64,000 nt of DNA from Theropithecus gelada (GCF_003255815.1 NC_037681.1:64038503-64102502); one strand, 5' to 3'. Positions 1 to 12,013 are shown, counted from the first letter of the stretch. The notes: generated from the letters alone by a model not told the origin. Made by a program: numbers and translations.

Positions 1-201
1 CAGTACAACACTGGTTCCATAACCCAGGCTACATCAAGTAGCGCACCAAAGCAGCAGAAGAAATAGGTAATACTCAGCCTGAAGGAAAAAAAGCACAGAA
101 ACACAATTCACCGAAAGACTTCCATTTATTTCCCTTTAATGCTTATTCATCATACTTTTTAATTTTTAAAAAAAGTCTATGTTTAGAAATATATCACCTA
201 C

Positions 202-324
202 CTTATACTGCTGTAAAGAAACAGAAGGGTGCTGTTTGGTTAACTCCTTCTCTGGTTCATGTTTGGATTTATTCTGCTCCAATTTATAAAGTACCTGAGA
301 ACTTTCCTGTATTCTACAAAACAA
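202..324 (-). CDS. THADA: THADA exon 14, residues 689-729 (last exon in window)
   Basis: This 123-nt exon of 41 codons is in phase 0. The acceptor is 'tttgtctcaaaag' and the donor GTAGGT. It reads LFCRIQESSQVLYKLEQNK, SKHEPEKELTKQHPSVS, then LQQYK. As I recall human THADA, a few charged residues differ (for example Asn for Ser in 'EQNKSK', Glu for Asn in 'EKELTK'). The charged, low-complexity stretch looks like a surface loop between helical repeats. Positions 1-201 are the start of the next intron and contain no exon. The next THADA exon lies outside the window to the left. Confidence 0.92.
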
Positions 325-810
325 CTTTTGAGACAAAGGAAATGAAGCAGAGGTGAGCCACACATTAAATTTAAATGTCAGCCTGAGAGGCAAATTCTTT
401 AGAATAAAATGTCAGGCAAGGAGAGCACTGATTTTTAATCTCTTAATATTTTATAACGTTTCTTTTTGATGGAAAATAATTTTTATACCAAAAACAAAGT
501 TATTATTGCAAAGCAGAATACTATCATTAAACCACAGTTCTATTTCCTTTAAGTTGGCACAAACCTGAAGATGATATAGTCATTTCCCTACTCTACCAAT
601 TCTTCACCCCACAAATGTGTTGCGCAATTAATTCAAGTTGGATTATTTGATAATGATCACTTTATAAGGTGCTTAAAACTATAAAAATGCAAGGGCATTC
701 TTTCTCCTGTTACCAATTTTTCTTAAAACTACCTTAACTCCAGCATTAGATTTTTTCTTTACAAAAAAGAACCCAAGGTTGATTTACTACACCAAAATGA
801 AAGGCCTTTT

Positions 811-1092
811 GGACATGTGTGGTGGCTCATGCCTGTAACCGCAACACTTTGGGAGGCTGAGGTGGGAGGATCACTAAAGCACAGGAGTTTAACACCAGCC
901 TGGGCAACAGAGCGAGACCATATCTCTAAAAAAAGAAAAAAATTAAACATTAGACAGGCATGGTGGTATGCCCCTGTCGTCCTAGCTACCTGAGAGGCTG
1001 GGGAGGAAGAATTGCTTGAGCCTGGGAGGTGGAGGGTACAGTGAGCTATGATCACACTACTGCACTCCAACCTGGGTGACAGAGCAAGACCC
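811..1092 (+). repeat. Alu (older subfamily), intron 13
   Basis: Begins 'ggacatgtgtggtggctcatg' and ends 'agagcaagaccc'. It lacks a poly-A tail because it runs straight into the T-tract of an oppositely oriented Alu. Confidence 0.9.
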
Positions 1093-1324
1093 TTTTTTTT
1101 TCTTTTTTTTTCTTTTTGGAGACTGAGTCTCACTCTGTCGCCCAGGCTGGAGTGGTACAATCTCGGCTCACTGCAATCTCCACTCCTAGGTTCAAGCAAT
1201 TCTCCTGCCTCAGCCTCCCAAGTAGCTAGGACTACAGATGCACACTGCCACGTCCGGCTAATTTTTTTGTATTTTAGTAGTGACAGGGTTTCACCGTGTT
1301 GCCCAGGCTGATCCTGAACTCCTG
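1093..1324 (-). repeat. Alu, truncated, intron 13
   Basis: Starts with a T-rich tail and right arm, and stops in the left arm after 'cctgaactcctgaa'. It abuts the preceding Alu tail to tail. Confidence 0.9.
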
Positions 1325-1550
1325 AAAAAAAATGGTGGGGGGAGGGGTGTGTGCTTTCCACTCTGGATTTTAATCCCAAATGTAAGCTTTATGGAATCAG
1401 AGAACAGGTCATAGAAGGGCCATCATGAACAGATGCGGTAGCTCAATTCCATGACCATTCCCACACGCTCCCAAAATCTGGGCTCTTTTTAAAAACCATT
1501 TCCCAAACAAAGTTCACCACTTCCCTATGCCTTCTGATGGGAAATTCTAC

Positions 1551-1706
1551 CTTTTTAAGAAGTGAACAGATCTGTTGCCGCACTCCTGGAGACTGGCTGT
1601 TAAGATTGTATGTAATAAAGAACTGAATCCACTGCATTTCTTCCATGGAAACAATTTCTGTGCTTCGATTACTTTCACAAAGCAAGCCTAATGTATCTAT
1701 CCTTAC
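1551..1706 (-). CDS. THADA: THADA exon 13, residues 637-688
   Basis: This 156-nt exon is exactly 52 codons, phase 0 at both ends. The acceptor is 'gttttttag' and the donor GTAGAA. It reads VRIDTLGLLCESNRSTEIV, SMEEMQWIQFFITYNLN, then SQSPGVRQQICSLLKK. The exon itself begins with GTAAGG, so a donor-like sequence lies right after the acceptor. Its place in the protein frame shows it is coding. The upstream intron (1707-2651) is unique sequence without an evident transposon. Confidence 0.93.
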
Positions 1707-2651
1707 CTAAAAAACATCAAGCAATAAAACATTAATTTTCCAAGAAAAAAGCAAAACCTAAATCACTTGAATTGTTTAATTACTTACATAGGCTACAAAA
1801 GGAAAAAAATAAACTTCAGTTCACCAATAGGTACCTCAGAAAGGTTTCTTAATCTCAAAGATCCTAGTGTTATTTCCTATACAATTTTTTTATTAAACGT
1901 GTAAATTGGGGATTTATAAAATGCAACAATCAAAGATTTTTATTCCATGGTAATGCTCAGCTTCATTCCTTTTTCTCTTTTTTTCCAGTGACCCCCTTTA
2001 CCCCATCACCTCACTCTTAAATTACTGCCAGGCACTTCTAACTGGTTTCCTGGTTTCTTTCTGCTCCCACTCTGGAAATTCATGTTTCCACTAATGTAAT
2101 TCCTTGCTGAAAACAGTGGCTTTGGTTTAGCTTCATAAAACCAGCTGGTGCCTGGGAACCAATGAAGTCTTTGGTCTAACATTAGACCTTTCCAAAAAAT
2201 GTCCAAAACACTCCACCCCTGATAAGCAATGTTCTTAATCATCCTCCAGACCTTGCTCATTTGGGTCCCTCCATTTTGTATGCTGCTCCAAGGCTTCCTC
2301 TTTTCTAATCGTATCTATCACTTTCCTAATCAAGCACCACCTGCTCTGATCAGTCTCTTCTGAGCCTCCCAAGCATGTATTTAAGGGCAGATGATGGCAC
2401 GCTTGTATCTGTACTGTCAGTTCTAAGAGTTTCCAGTTGTTTTATGCAAGTTTTCTTACATCCTCAACTAAACTTGCAATAGCTTGAAGAAAGGGTCTAC
2501 TGAAAGTTTAGTTGAGAAACTAGGGTTTCTACTCATTCTCTTTATGAACTCCCTAAAACAGTGCAGGACATAATGTAGGGGCCTCTACATTGAACTGCTA
2601 CATGAAAGGGATCTACTGCACCTACAAATCCAGGTAATTTTCTTTACTTAC

Positions 2652-2830
2652 TTGACAATGCTGATGAATTAAGCCTTGCTTTATTCTTGCACCAGACACG
2701 AGGTTCTCCCAGGTATCAGTAGCAGACTGAAGATGTCCATGAGCTCTAGCTATTCGCAGACATGCCATCAAAGCTCCCAGAGCCCCCCTGCTATTACAAG
2801 ACCCTAAGGATGGGAAAGATTGCTCTTGTC
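2652..2830 (-). CDS. THADA: THADA exon 12, residues 577-636
   Basis: This 179-nt exon has acceptor 'ctgtgctttcag' and donor GTAAGT. It reads GQEQSFPSLGSCNSRG, ALGALMACLRIARAHGHLQ, SATDTWENLVSGARIKQGL, then IHQHCQ, and ends in phase 0. As I recall, human has Asp where Gly occurs in 'VSGAR'. The upstream intron (2831-4178, 1.35 kb) shows no Alu and is AT-rich unique sequence. Confidence 0.94.
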
Positions 2831-4178
2831 CTGAAAGCACAGTAACAAAGACCATTACCATATTATGCAATGACTACTATAATTATCAGCTGCTAATTTT
2901 CATGTTTCCAATTAACATTTTATTTCAATAAATAAAAATCACACTTTAAACTCATTTCTAACATAAATTAAAGTTCCTATTCTAAAATAAATCATTATTT
3001 AAAATGATTTGTCCTTTTGTCAATCATTTCAGGTAAGCATAATTCTCTTATTGTTAACATAAACAAATCATTATTTACCTGCTAACATTTTTACTTTTTC
3101 CCTAACACTTAGAAAATGAATCAGGAAGTAAATCAGGAAAAAAAATCAGGTGGAGAAATAAACACATCAGTGGCTACAGACTTATTATTGCTCTAAAAGT
3201 AAACACTGAACCTCTCTGCACATTTTAGAGTGACTGTTTTTCACTAGTAAAGAAGATTTAAAAAGGAACACAAACAGCCTGCTGGTTTGAGAGGCTAGCA
3301 CATCAGCCATTACCAGGAAGACAGGGCAGCTTGATATAAAAATAAAGACAACCTTACTTCAGAACAGATTCTTGAATCCTGAATTTCAGATGGCTTTTCA
3401 AAAAGTCAAGAACAACTGTTGTCAAAAATTACAAAAAATGGCTTATTTTCACATACAGGAATCAAATTTTCCTGCTACCTCATGGCTACTCTTTGAAGTA
3501 CTGAAAGTTTTTAACAATTTTAGTTGAAAATATTTCTTAAAACCACACTGTACAATACTACATTTTTGCTTTGTTAAACAATATAATAATTTTAAGATTT
3601 ATACGATGTGTCATGATCATCACTTTACACATCCTGAATTATGCTTGAATTTGCAGTGATTCCTGTAGGGTTTGTGAGTTTCAATGGGATGTCTACCCCT
3701 ATTGTAAGTAACTATAGATGGCTATTTCTTGAGAACATGCCTCTGAATTTTGTCACTTCCCCAGAGAAAAGAACTTACTACTGCCAAGTTACCTGTCTTT
3801 AACCTTGCCTAACACAATTTTTAATTATTGTCTCAATCACTTGAATAAGCACATTATATAAGACACACAAACTTTTATTCCAGTAATACAACAAAATAAA
3901 TTCAGAACTTGAAAAAATGAATTAAAACCTTGTAATAAAGGAAAGTTTATCATTGTAAGTGGAATTATTCTTTAGCTTGTAGAAATGACTTCAGCCAAAA
4001 AACTCCATTCAGCTTTATACAGGAACATTCGTTTCAAACTGAAACATCTATCATTAATCTCCTCCTTTACTATTTATAGAAGTGATATTTAAATTTAAAT
4101 ATAATTAGCATCTGCATAGCTACCTACATTTAAGTATTATAATTAGAAATTACTAAAACAAAAATGCATTTTTCTTAC

Positions 4179-4870
4179 CAGTTTTAGCATCAATAGAAGT
4201 CTGAAGAATCTTTACCATGTACTGTAAGCTTTCAGGGCTGTAACTTAGTAATTTTGGCAAGTAATAATCAATCACGTAAGATTTTTGATCCAAGTTTCCT
4301 TCACACAGTATAAAAAGGAGAGGAGAAACCCAGGTCTCATGCCACTGGTCAATCCAAGAACTCTCAGCAGTCTGGGATTTCAAATGACTCTTATGATTTT
4401 TAAACATGGTTTCCAAGAGGTCACTTGCATAAGGTACCAATGACTGGTCCCCCATCACCTCTAAGATTTGAGATGGAATAGTTTTATCTATAGCCAGAAT
4501 ATGTTCAATTCCTATGCACTCTACCAAACAACCAAGGCACATGTACTTTCCTTTAATATGCCATTCCAATCGCAGAAGACTCTCAGTCAGTTTCACAAAG
4601 AAAGGATCAGGGACCAAAACTGCACCTTCCACAGTGAGCCGATGCATTTGGAGAAGGTTTTTGAACATGATTTTGGTTTGGTGTCTTAGAGCATCCAATG
4701 GATGTTCCCAATGGGTATAGACATATTCCAAAAGTCTCCCAACTATACTTGAATTCCCATTCAGGCTGTCCCTTAGGCTGGGGGAACTTGATTCAAGGAC
4801 TTGTATGGCTGAATTAGTCCAGGATGCCATGATTCTAGACAGAAACATTTCCAGCGTTGGCTCTTTAATC
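4179..4870 (-). CDS. THADA: THADA exon 11, the large 692-nt exon, residues 346-577
   Basis: This is the longest exon in the window. The acceptor is 'gtttttcttcag' and the donor GTAAG. It encodes about 231 residues starting IKEPTLEMFLSRIMASWTN. Further on are YTHWEHPLDALRHQTKIMF, PDPFFVKLTESLLRLEWHI, CLGCLVECIGIEHILAID and the motif SSWIDQWHETWVSPLLFI, ending SIDAKTG. A run of paired amphipathic helices is evident, consistent with HEAT/armadillo-type repeats. No stop, frameshift or repeat insertion interrupts it. Its size and content match the corresponding human exon as I remember it. The ends were set by the splice sites and by in-frame joining to exons 10 and 12. Confidence 0.96.
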
Positions 4871-5082
4871 CTGAAGAAAAACAAGCCATGATCCATTATT
4901 GTAAACTGATTAGTAAAAGAAATTTCATTTTAGAACAATTTAGACTTTAAAAATATTAAATACAAAGAATGAGCACAAATTTCAATTATTAAATTTACAA
5001 GAACAAAAAACTACAAGTAAAGACAAAACTGATCTCAAATTCGTGTATGAATCTTTTTACCTTGTAAAAAGTAATCCAGAAA

Positions 5083-5290
5083 GGAGTTCAAGACCAGCCT
5101 AAGCAATATAGTGAAACCCCATCTCTATAAAAATTTTAAAAATTAGCTGGGTGTGGTGACACACACCTGCAATCCCAGCTACTTGGGAGGCTGAGGTGGG
5201 AGGATTGCTTGAGCCCACGAGTGAGACTGCAGTGAGCTGTGCTCACACCACTACACTCCAGCCTGGGTAACAGACTTTGTCTCAAAAATA
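5083..5290 (+). repeat. Alu, 5'-truncated, intron 10
   Basis: Begins inside the left arm at 'ggagttcaagaccagcct' and ends in 'ctcaaaaataatgataat'. Confidence 0.85.
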
Positions 5291-5379
5291 ATGATAATAG
5301 TCCAGGAAAGGACATAGGGAAATTTGGGAGATGATGGAAATATTCACTCTCTTGATTGTGATGATGATTACATGTGTAA

Positions 5380-5380
5380 T

Positions 5381-5411
<31 letters not shown>

Positions 5412-5414
5412 TTT
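5380..5414. repeat. (TTTA)n tract
   Basis: About eight TTTA units forming the expanded tail of the adjacent antisense Alu. Confidence 0.9.
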
Positions 5415-5697
5415 TTGAGACGGGGTCTTGCTCTGTCACCCTGGCTGGAGTGCAGGGGCGCAATCTCGGCTCACTGCAACTCCTGCCTCCCAGGTTCAAG
5501 CGATTCTCCTGCCTCAGCCTCCCCAGTAGCTGGGATGACAGGCACATGCCACCACACCTGGCTAATTTTTTGCATTTTTAGCAGAGACGGGGTTTCACCA
5601 TGTTGACCAGGTTGGTGTTGAACTCCTGACCTCAAGTGATCCACCTGCCTGAGATTTGCACACCTGGGATTACAGGCGTGAGCCACCATGCCTGGCC
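5411..5697 (-). repeat. Alu, intron 10, near full length
   Basis: Runs from 'ttgagacggggtcttgctc' to 'accatgcctggcc'. It is flanked by imperfect copies of 'acatgtgtaattt', the probable target duplication. Confidence 0.92.
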
Positions 5698-6552
5698 TAT
5701 ACATGTAATTTAAAACATAAGGAAAGCCAAGGGTTGGAGATGGTTGGGGGAATGGGGCTTCTCTGTGATAAAAATATTCTAAAGTTGTTTGAATTAACTT
5801 TTAAGATGTTAAAAATTAATTTTAGAAATGTTGATAGTTTATCAGACTTGTGAGGATCACTTTAGATTACCTATGTTAATGTTCTTTATAAATTCTAAAG
5901 CACTACACATGTAGAAATTTTTATAGTTTTAAAAAACGATGGTAAAAACAAATTTGAATAAAAAAATGTTTTAAAGAAAAAAGATAGCATGAAGAATATT
6001 AAAAATTAATTTTTGAAATGCTGATGGTTGTACAACTCTGTGAATAAACTAATAAAGTGAATTGTACACTTTAAATTTATGAATTGCATAATATATTAAT
6101 TATAGCTCCAGTATGTAAAAAATTATTTTAATTTTCCTCCTTTATTCATATGTTCATTATTATCAAGCTGTATATATGTTTTGACATTTCATATATGTGA
6201 TCACTTTCAGCTATTATGGCAAAAACACCACAAAAATACAAAATACAGCCCCATGAAGTCAGAAGACCTTCTAATATTGCTGTCTCAGGTTCTTATTAGC
6301 AATATGCTCTTAGGTAAGCATTTACTTTTCTAAGCCTCCCTTTGCCCATTCAACAAATTAGATTTCTTATCTTATATAGTAGACATATGAGGATCACATT
6401 AGATTACCTATGTTGAAGTTCTTTATAAATTCTAAAGTACTATACATATAAAACTTTTATAGTTTTAAAAAATGATAACATTGAAAATGTTAAAAATTAA
6501 TTTTAGAAATGTTCCTCACAGGCTAACCTACAGCAATAATTTCATTTATTTA

Positions 6553-6841
6553 TTTTTTTGAGATAGACTCTCACTCTGTCACCCAGGCTTGAGTGCAGTG
6601 GCACAATCATACCTCACTGCATCCTTGGCCTCCTGGGCTCAGGCAATCTTCCCACCTCAGCCTCCCAAGTAGCTGAGACTACAGGTGCATGCCACCACAC
6701 CCAGCTAAGTTTTAAAAGTTTTGTACAGAGAGGGTCTCACTATGTCACCCAGGCTGGTTTTGAACTCCTGGCCTCAAGTGATCCTCTTGCCTCAGCCTAC
6801 CGGGAGGGTAGCTGGGATTACAGGCACAAGCCACTCTAGCT
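6553..6841 (-). repeat. Alu (AluJ-like), intron 10
   Basis: Runs from 'ttgagatagactctcactc' to 'ggcacaagccactctagc'. It is well diverged from consensus and ends 68 bp from exon 10. Confidence 0.9.
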
Positions 6842-6908
6842 TTTGGACTACATATTTTAAATGTCTTACAAGTGAAACAAAATATGAGACAATAGCATCA
6901 AAACTCAC

Positions 6909-7129
6909 TGTGAACTCAAGGTGAACAAAACATGTGCAGTATCCAAGAGAAGGGCCTCCCGACTCCGACCCATGCTCCCATTCTGCCAGTCCAACATGGC
7001 AAGTGTCCCCTGGCATAGGAATAAGACAGCTGACCCAGAGACGTTACCACAACAGAGGCTTCTGCAGCTGCTCATAAACCACTCGGGGACGCTGGTGCAG
7101 TCCACTGAATGAAGAAGCACACTGCTAAT
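6909..7129 (-). CDS. THADA: THADA exon 10, residues 273-346
   Basis: This 221-nt exon has acceptor 'ttttccag' and donor GTGAGT. It reads ISSVLLHSVDCTSVPEWFM, SSCRSLCCGNVSGSAVLFL, CQGTLAMLDWQNGSMGRSR, then EALLLDTAHVLFTLSS. It leaves CA, which joins G of exon 11 to form Gln346. The exon is rich in Cys and aliphatic residues, as expected of buried helices in a solenoid. Confidence 0.94.
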
Positions 7130-8033
7130 CTGGAAAAATATAGCAGAGCTAATACACATAAAGCCTTTAAAACTTTTCAGAGATATTTCAAAATACAAAC
7201 CCAAACATCTCTTTCCCCTGAAAAATCCTAGGAAAAATGACTAAACCCAAAGATAAAATACCCACAAATGTCATTATTATTATATTAGTATTAAAGGAAA
7301 AAAATTACATCAAGTACGTGAATGATTTTGCTGGTTGGAATGTACTGGCAGAGCACAACACAACGCCACCTGCAGGTGGATAAGCTTAACAACTCTTTTT
7401 TTTTGGTTTTTTTTTTTAAACAAATGTTTTTAGAGGTGATTTGAGAAATAAACATCTTCAACTTATTCAAAGATAATTACTTTGTGTGATCTCATAAAAT
7501 AATGCACATATATTTTTCTAAAGTAAGGTAAAAAGATAAAATAAGTTTCCATATAATATAGCAAGCAAAAAAAGAAACCTACTAGTAAAAAATACAAGGA
7601 TTGTGGCCTAAATTATCAAATTATACTCTCTATCAGAAGCAAATTTACTGAAAAATTGACTCTATGTAGCATGCTTCCTGTCTAAAGTACATGATTTGGG
7701 TTATTCTTAATAAAAAACACATTTATCAGAAAAGTTATTACTGTGTATGTATCTATACATTAATATGCATAATTTTAACATTAAAAACATCTTATATGAG
7801 AGATGACACTGAACAAACAGCACTAGAAAAAACTAAAAGAATATACATCGAAAATGTTTATAGTGATTATCTTTGTGAGATGGACTTACAGGTGACTGTT
7901 ATTGTCTTTTTGTTATTGTTGCTTTATCTGAAATTTTGGAATTGTCTCTTATTATAAGAGAAAAGGGTCATCAGAAGGAACCAGACAATGCAAAAAAAAT
8001 TCTTTTAATTCCCTTCTTTAAAAATATTTTTAA

Positions 8034-8316
8034 TTTTTTTTTTAAGAGACAAGGTCTCACTCTGCTGCCCAGGCTGGTGCAATCTTATCTCACTGCAGCC
8101 TTAAACTCCTGGGCTCAAGCGATCCTCCCACCTCAACCTCTCAAGAGCTGGGACTACAGGTGTGCACCACCATATCCAGCGAATTTTTTTATTTTTTGTA
8201 GAGACAAGGTCTAGCTAAACTCCCCAGGCTAATCTCAAACTCCTGGCCTCAAGTGACCTGCCTGCCTTGGCCACCCAAAGTGTTGGGATTATAAGTGTGA
8301 GCCACTGCACCAAGCC
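8034..8316 (-). repeat. Alu (AluJ-like), intron 9
   Basis: T-tract then 'agagacaaggtctcactctg', ending 'gccactgcaccaagcc'. Its edge is 67 bp from exon 9. Confidence 0.9.
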
Positions 8317-8382
8317 AAAAAAATTTTTTAAACATACTCTAACTCTCAATAAAGTACAATTCTAAAAAGGAGATGCACTTAC

Positions 8383-8477
8383 CAAATGAGGAATCTTTTC
8401 AGATGGGTGAAACATAGTCTTAATAAAAAGAATAATAGCTAATCCAGATGTGCTCTGTACAGTCTGTAATAGATCAT
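8383..8477 (-). CDS. THADA: THADA exon 9, residues 241-272
   Basis: This 95-nt exon has acceptor 'ttgtcaaatag' and donor GTAAGT. With one base from exon 8 it gives 32 codons reading DDLLQTVQSTSGLAIILFI then KTMFHPSEKIPHL. It ends in phase 0. The upstream intron (8478-11540) contains four Alus and unique sequence. The downstream intron is 1.25 kb with one antisense Alu. Confidence 0.93.
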
Positions 8478-8719
8478 CTATTTGACAAAAAAGAAGACAG
8501 CTTATGTTAAATAATGAATATTCTGTTACAGTGGAAAGAGCAGATGCTGAGCAGCCAGATAGGCCTGGCTACAATTTCTAGTCTGACCACTTCCTGGGTG
8601 AATAGGTCTTACATAAATTATTTTAAATCCCACAAACTCTGTTTTCTCTTCTGTAAAATGGGATAACTCTTAACTGACACAGTGTCAGGTTTAGATGAAC
8701 AATGAATATAAAGGCTTTT

Positions 8720-8998
8720 TAGAAGCAGTCTCACTCTGTTGCCAGGTCGGAGTGCAGTGGCATGATCTTGGCTCACGGCAACCTCTACCTCCCGGGTTCA
8801 AGCAATTCTCCTGCCTCAGCCTCCCGAATAGGTAGAATTACAGGCGCGTGCCACCACACCCAGCTAATTTTTGCATTTTTAGTAGAGACAGGGTTTCACC
8901 ATGTTGGCCATGATGGTCTCGATCTCTTGACCTTGTGATCTGCCCGCCTCAGCCTCCCAAAGTGTTGGGATTACAGGCGTGAGCCACCGCGCCTGGCC
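8720..8998 (-). repeat. Alu with 16-bp target duplication, intron 8
   Basis: Flanked by identical copies of gaatataaaggctttt (8704-8719 and 8999-9014). The T-tract is almost lost. Confidence 0.92.
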
Positions 8999-9373
8999 GA
9001 ATATAAAGGCTTTTAAGCCCAGCATATAGATACTCAATAAACGTGATTCCTTCCTCTCTCCTCTAACATACACTTTCTTCCTCTCCAACTACTGCTTCCC
9101 AGAACACCTAACAGCAACACCACCTGTCCCTTCCTCTCCACCAATGCCTCTGTATCCCAATCACCACAGACATAGACTTTTTCAAAAAGAGATTTCAGGG
9201 CTTGTGTAAAGAATGTACATAAGTGCTAACTACAAACTTTGCTAGCACTGACACTGTACCCATAGCAACCAGTTTTGACTTGGTATCTTCTTTTCGTTTT
9301 ATCTCTATTAGCCTCTAATACCATGGTGAATTGTTCAACCTGGGGAAAGAAGTATGACATCATAAACTACGTA

Positions 9374-9840
9374 CTAAATATCCATTGTGCCCTTTATCCC
9401 TGATAACAAAACTGTGACTTTGATTGGGGAAGCCACATGCCTAGCCAAAAGCAGGATACCTGCCTCTTCAATCTTCTTTGCAACTAAAGGTAGGTATATA
9501 AGAGGGTTCAGGCCAATTGGATATAAGCCAGTCACTTGAGTATCCTGATTAAAAGTAAAGATGCAACTGGCCTTCCTTCTTCCTGCCTTGAATACACATC
9601 TGGAGCTACAGCAGTCATATGGCAATCACAAGGCAATAAACGTGGGAGAAAGCCAACCTGCTGAAGATGGCACAGCAGAAAAGCAGAAAATGTGTGGATC
9701 ATACACTGCCTATACCAGTTCTGGATCAACTGCCTCTGAACTTCTTATGTGGGAAAGGAGGTTTGGTTTTCAGTTACTTGCAGCTAAACACTTTACTGAT
9801 TATGAACTTCAAAATGCTAGAAAAGAATAGTACTGATTAG
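9374..9840. other. Unclassified old interspersed repeat, intron 8
   Basis: The text ('gttcaggccaattggatat', 'gaagatggcacagcagaaaa', 'ctgcctctgaacttcttatg') has the ring of a decayed LTR or DNA element seen many times in primate genomes. I cannot assign a family. No coding potential beyond chance ORFs. Confidence 0.35.
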
Positions 9841-9872
9841 GTGCCATCAACTTTTCAGAAAAGAAGCTATTT

Positions 9873-10173
9873 CTTTTTTTTTTTTTTTGAGACAGAGTCT
9901 TGCTCTGTCACCAGGCTGCAGTGCAGTGGCATGATGTTGGCTCACAGCAACCTCCGCCTCCTGGGTTCAAGTGATCCCCCTGCCTCAGCCTCCCGAGTAG
10001 CTGGGACTACAGGTGCATGCCGCCACACCCGGCTAATTTTTTTTTTTCGTATTTTAGTGGAGACGGGATTTCACCACATTGGCCAAAATGGTCTCAATCT
10101 CCTGACCTTGTGATCAGCCCGCCTTGGCCTCCCAAAGTGCTGGGATTACAGGCATGAGCCACCACGCAAGGCT
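9873..10173 (-). repeat. Alu (AluS/Y-like), intron 8
   Basis: Full-length antisense copy from the T-tract at 9873 to 'gccaccacgcaaggct'. Confidence 0.93.
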
Positions 10174-10416
10174 GAAGCATATTAAAATCATGTATTCTCT
10201 ACATTTCATTAGTTAGAGAATCTTTTTTAGACTAACACAGTCCTCTTTTAAAAAGTAAATAACCTCTGAAAAGTTTTCTGTAAGTTACGTCTTAATAAAA
10301 GTAACTTCAACTACTTTCCTTTCAATACCTGAGAACTCAGGCAAAAAGAAAAATGGAAATACTAATTGGACAAAATATAGCTAAGACTTTCGTTACCAGG
10401 GTTAAAAACACAATGA

Positions 10417-10729
10417 GGCTGGGCGCGGTGGTTCACACCTGTAATCCCAGCACTTTGGGAGGCCAAGGCAGGCAGATCACCTGAGGTCAGGAGTTCCAGA
10501 CCAGCCTGGTCAACATGGTGAAACCCCAACCGTACTAAAAATACAAAAAAAAAAAAAAAAAATTAGCCAGGCATGGTGGTGCACACCTGTAATCCCAGCT
10601 ACTCGGGAGGCTGAGGCAGGAAAATCACTTGAATCTGGGAGGCAGAGGTTGCAGTGAGCCAAGATCGCGCCACTGCACTCCAGTGTGGGCAATAGAGACT
10701 GACTCCATCGCAGACAAAAAAAAAAAACA
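10417..10729 (+). repeat. Alu (AluS-like), intron 8
   Basis: Begins 'ggctgggcgcggtggttcac', with a long internal A-run at 10544-10561. It is flanked by 'acaatgag' repeats. Confidence 0.93.
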
Positions 10730-11063
10730 CAAACAATGAGATGCTATTGTTTTCCAATCAGCCTAGCAAAACCAGAGTCAGTTATTGTTTTTCACTAACA
10801 AGAGCTCTAAAGAGATCCATTAGCATGTTTTTAATTAAGTTACATTCATACATATATTACCATATAGAATGGGAGGTGAAAAGAGGATAATTCAACTTTT
10901 TATATAAATACTTGTGTTAGGTATCACTTTTTGTTAATCTTATAATAATAAACCACAGATTCCAAAAAAAGTGACAGAAAACAAATTTATAGCTTAAAAA
11001 ATTATTTAAACGTGATCACCCTTGAACCTATCTTCCAAGGCAAGAAATAGAACTCAGCTACTC

Positions 11064-11380
11064 AGGCTGGGCACAGTGGCTCACACACATAATCCCAGCA
11101 CTTTGGGAGGCCAAGGTGAGCAGATCACTTGAGGGCAAGGAGTTTGAGAACAGCCTGGCCAACATGACAAAACCCTGTCTCTACTAAAAATACAAAAAAT
11201 TTGTCAGGTGTGGCAGCACCCTCCTGTAATCCCAGCTACTCAAAAGCTGAGGCACGAGAATCGCTTGAACCTGGGAGGTGAAACCCAAGATGTGGAGGTT
11301 GCAATGAACCAACATCACGCCACTACACTCCAGTCTGGGCAGCAGAGTGAGATTTGGTCTCAAAAAAAATAAAATAAAAA
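11064..11380 (+). repeat. Alu, intron 8
   Basis: Begins 'ggctgggcacagtggctcac' and ends in an A-rich tail. It contains a short inserted stretch near 11276-11293 ('ggaggtgaaacccaagatgt'). Confidence 0.92.
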
Positions 11381-11540
11381 CATGTAATCCAGGGCCTCCC
11401 TCCATTTTGGGAGGCTGAGTAAGGATACATTCCACACCTCAGTTAAGTATCACTTTTCATACTGTTAGTAGGAAAAGCTGATTGGCACTCAATTTTAACT
11501 GTCAATTATATATCATTTGTATATAATTTGTTACACTTAC

Positions 11541-11728
11541 CATCGCTTAAAAACTTGGTAAAAATACTCAGCAATCCACACATATTTTGCCATATGGAAG
11601 AATTGGAAGCCTTCCAAAGATTTCCCTGGAAATCTTGTACTTTCTGTACTAACATCATTGAAACTCTAATGCCTACCAGTAAGTCATTCATCAACTGTGT
11701 TTGAATAATATGATTTCCAGCACATTTT
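11541..11728 (-). CDS. THADA: THADA exon 8, residues 178-241
   Basis: This 188-nt exon has acceptor 'tcttctttatag' and donor GTAAGT. It reads KCAGNHIIQTQLMNDLL, VGIRVSMMLVQKVQDFQ, GNLWKASNSSIWQNM, then CGLLSIFTKFLSD. It ends after the first base of codon 241. As I recall human THADA, the differences here are Ala for Thr and Ser for Pro in 'KASNSS', and Phe for Val in 'TKFLS'. These are few and conservative, as expected for another catarrhine. Confidence 0.93.
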
Positions 11729-12013
11729 CTATAAAGAAGAAAAGACATTATTACAAAAGGAAATTCAAACAAAAATGTGAACATTTCTAATTCCCAGCAA
11801 AATAAATACATTCCTCAAAGGCCCGAAATCAATTTTAAATTATGATAATTTATTCCTCTCTCTTCCATTCCTACAAACATTCCAATTATGTAGATACTAA
11901 CTGCAAACTTTCAACACCCTTTACTTATCAACATGTCCCTCTTTCTCAGCCAACAACTAACTTTACTTCTTTTAGGGCAAAGATAAGAAATCAAGAATGA
12001 ATGACAGAACTTG

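Larger units (their letters stand above)
5293..6125 (+). mobile_element. L1M 3' UTR fragments, split by an Alu
   Basis: Phrases typical of old L1 3' ends are present: 'gatggaaatattcactctct' before the Alu, then 'gttgtacaactctgtgaata' and 'attgtacactttaaatttat' near 6030-6080. The Alu at 5411-5697 interrupts it. Part of the segment is duplicated further right (see findings). Confidence 0.65.

Noticed and set aside
759..1379. 206-codon minus-strand open frame
   Set aside because: It is translated Alu from both elements of the abutting pair; the phrases are typical Alu-frame peptides.
4468..4720. Plus-strand frames inside 4179-4870
   Set aside because: They are antisense shadows of THADA exon 11.
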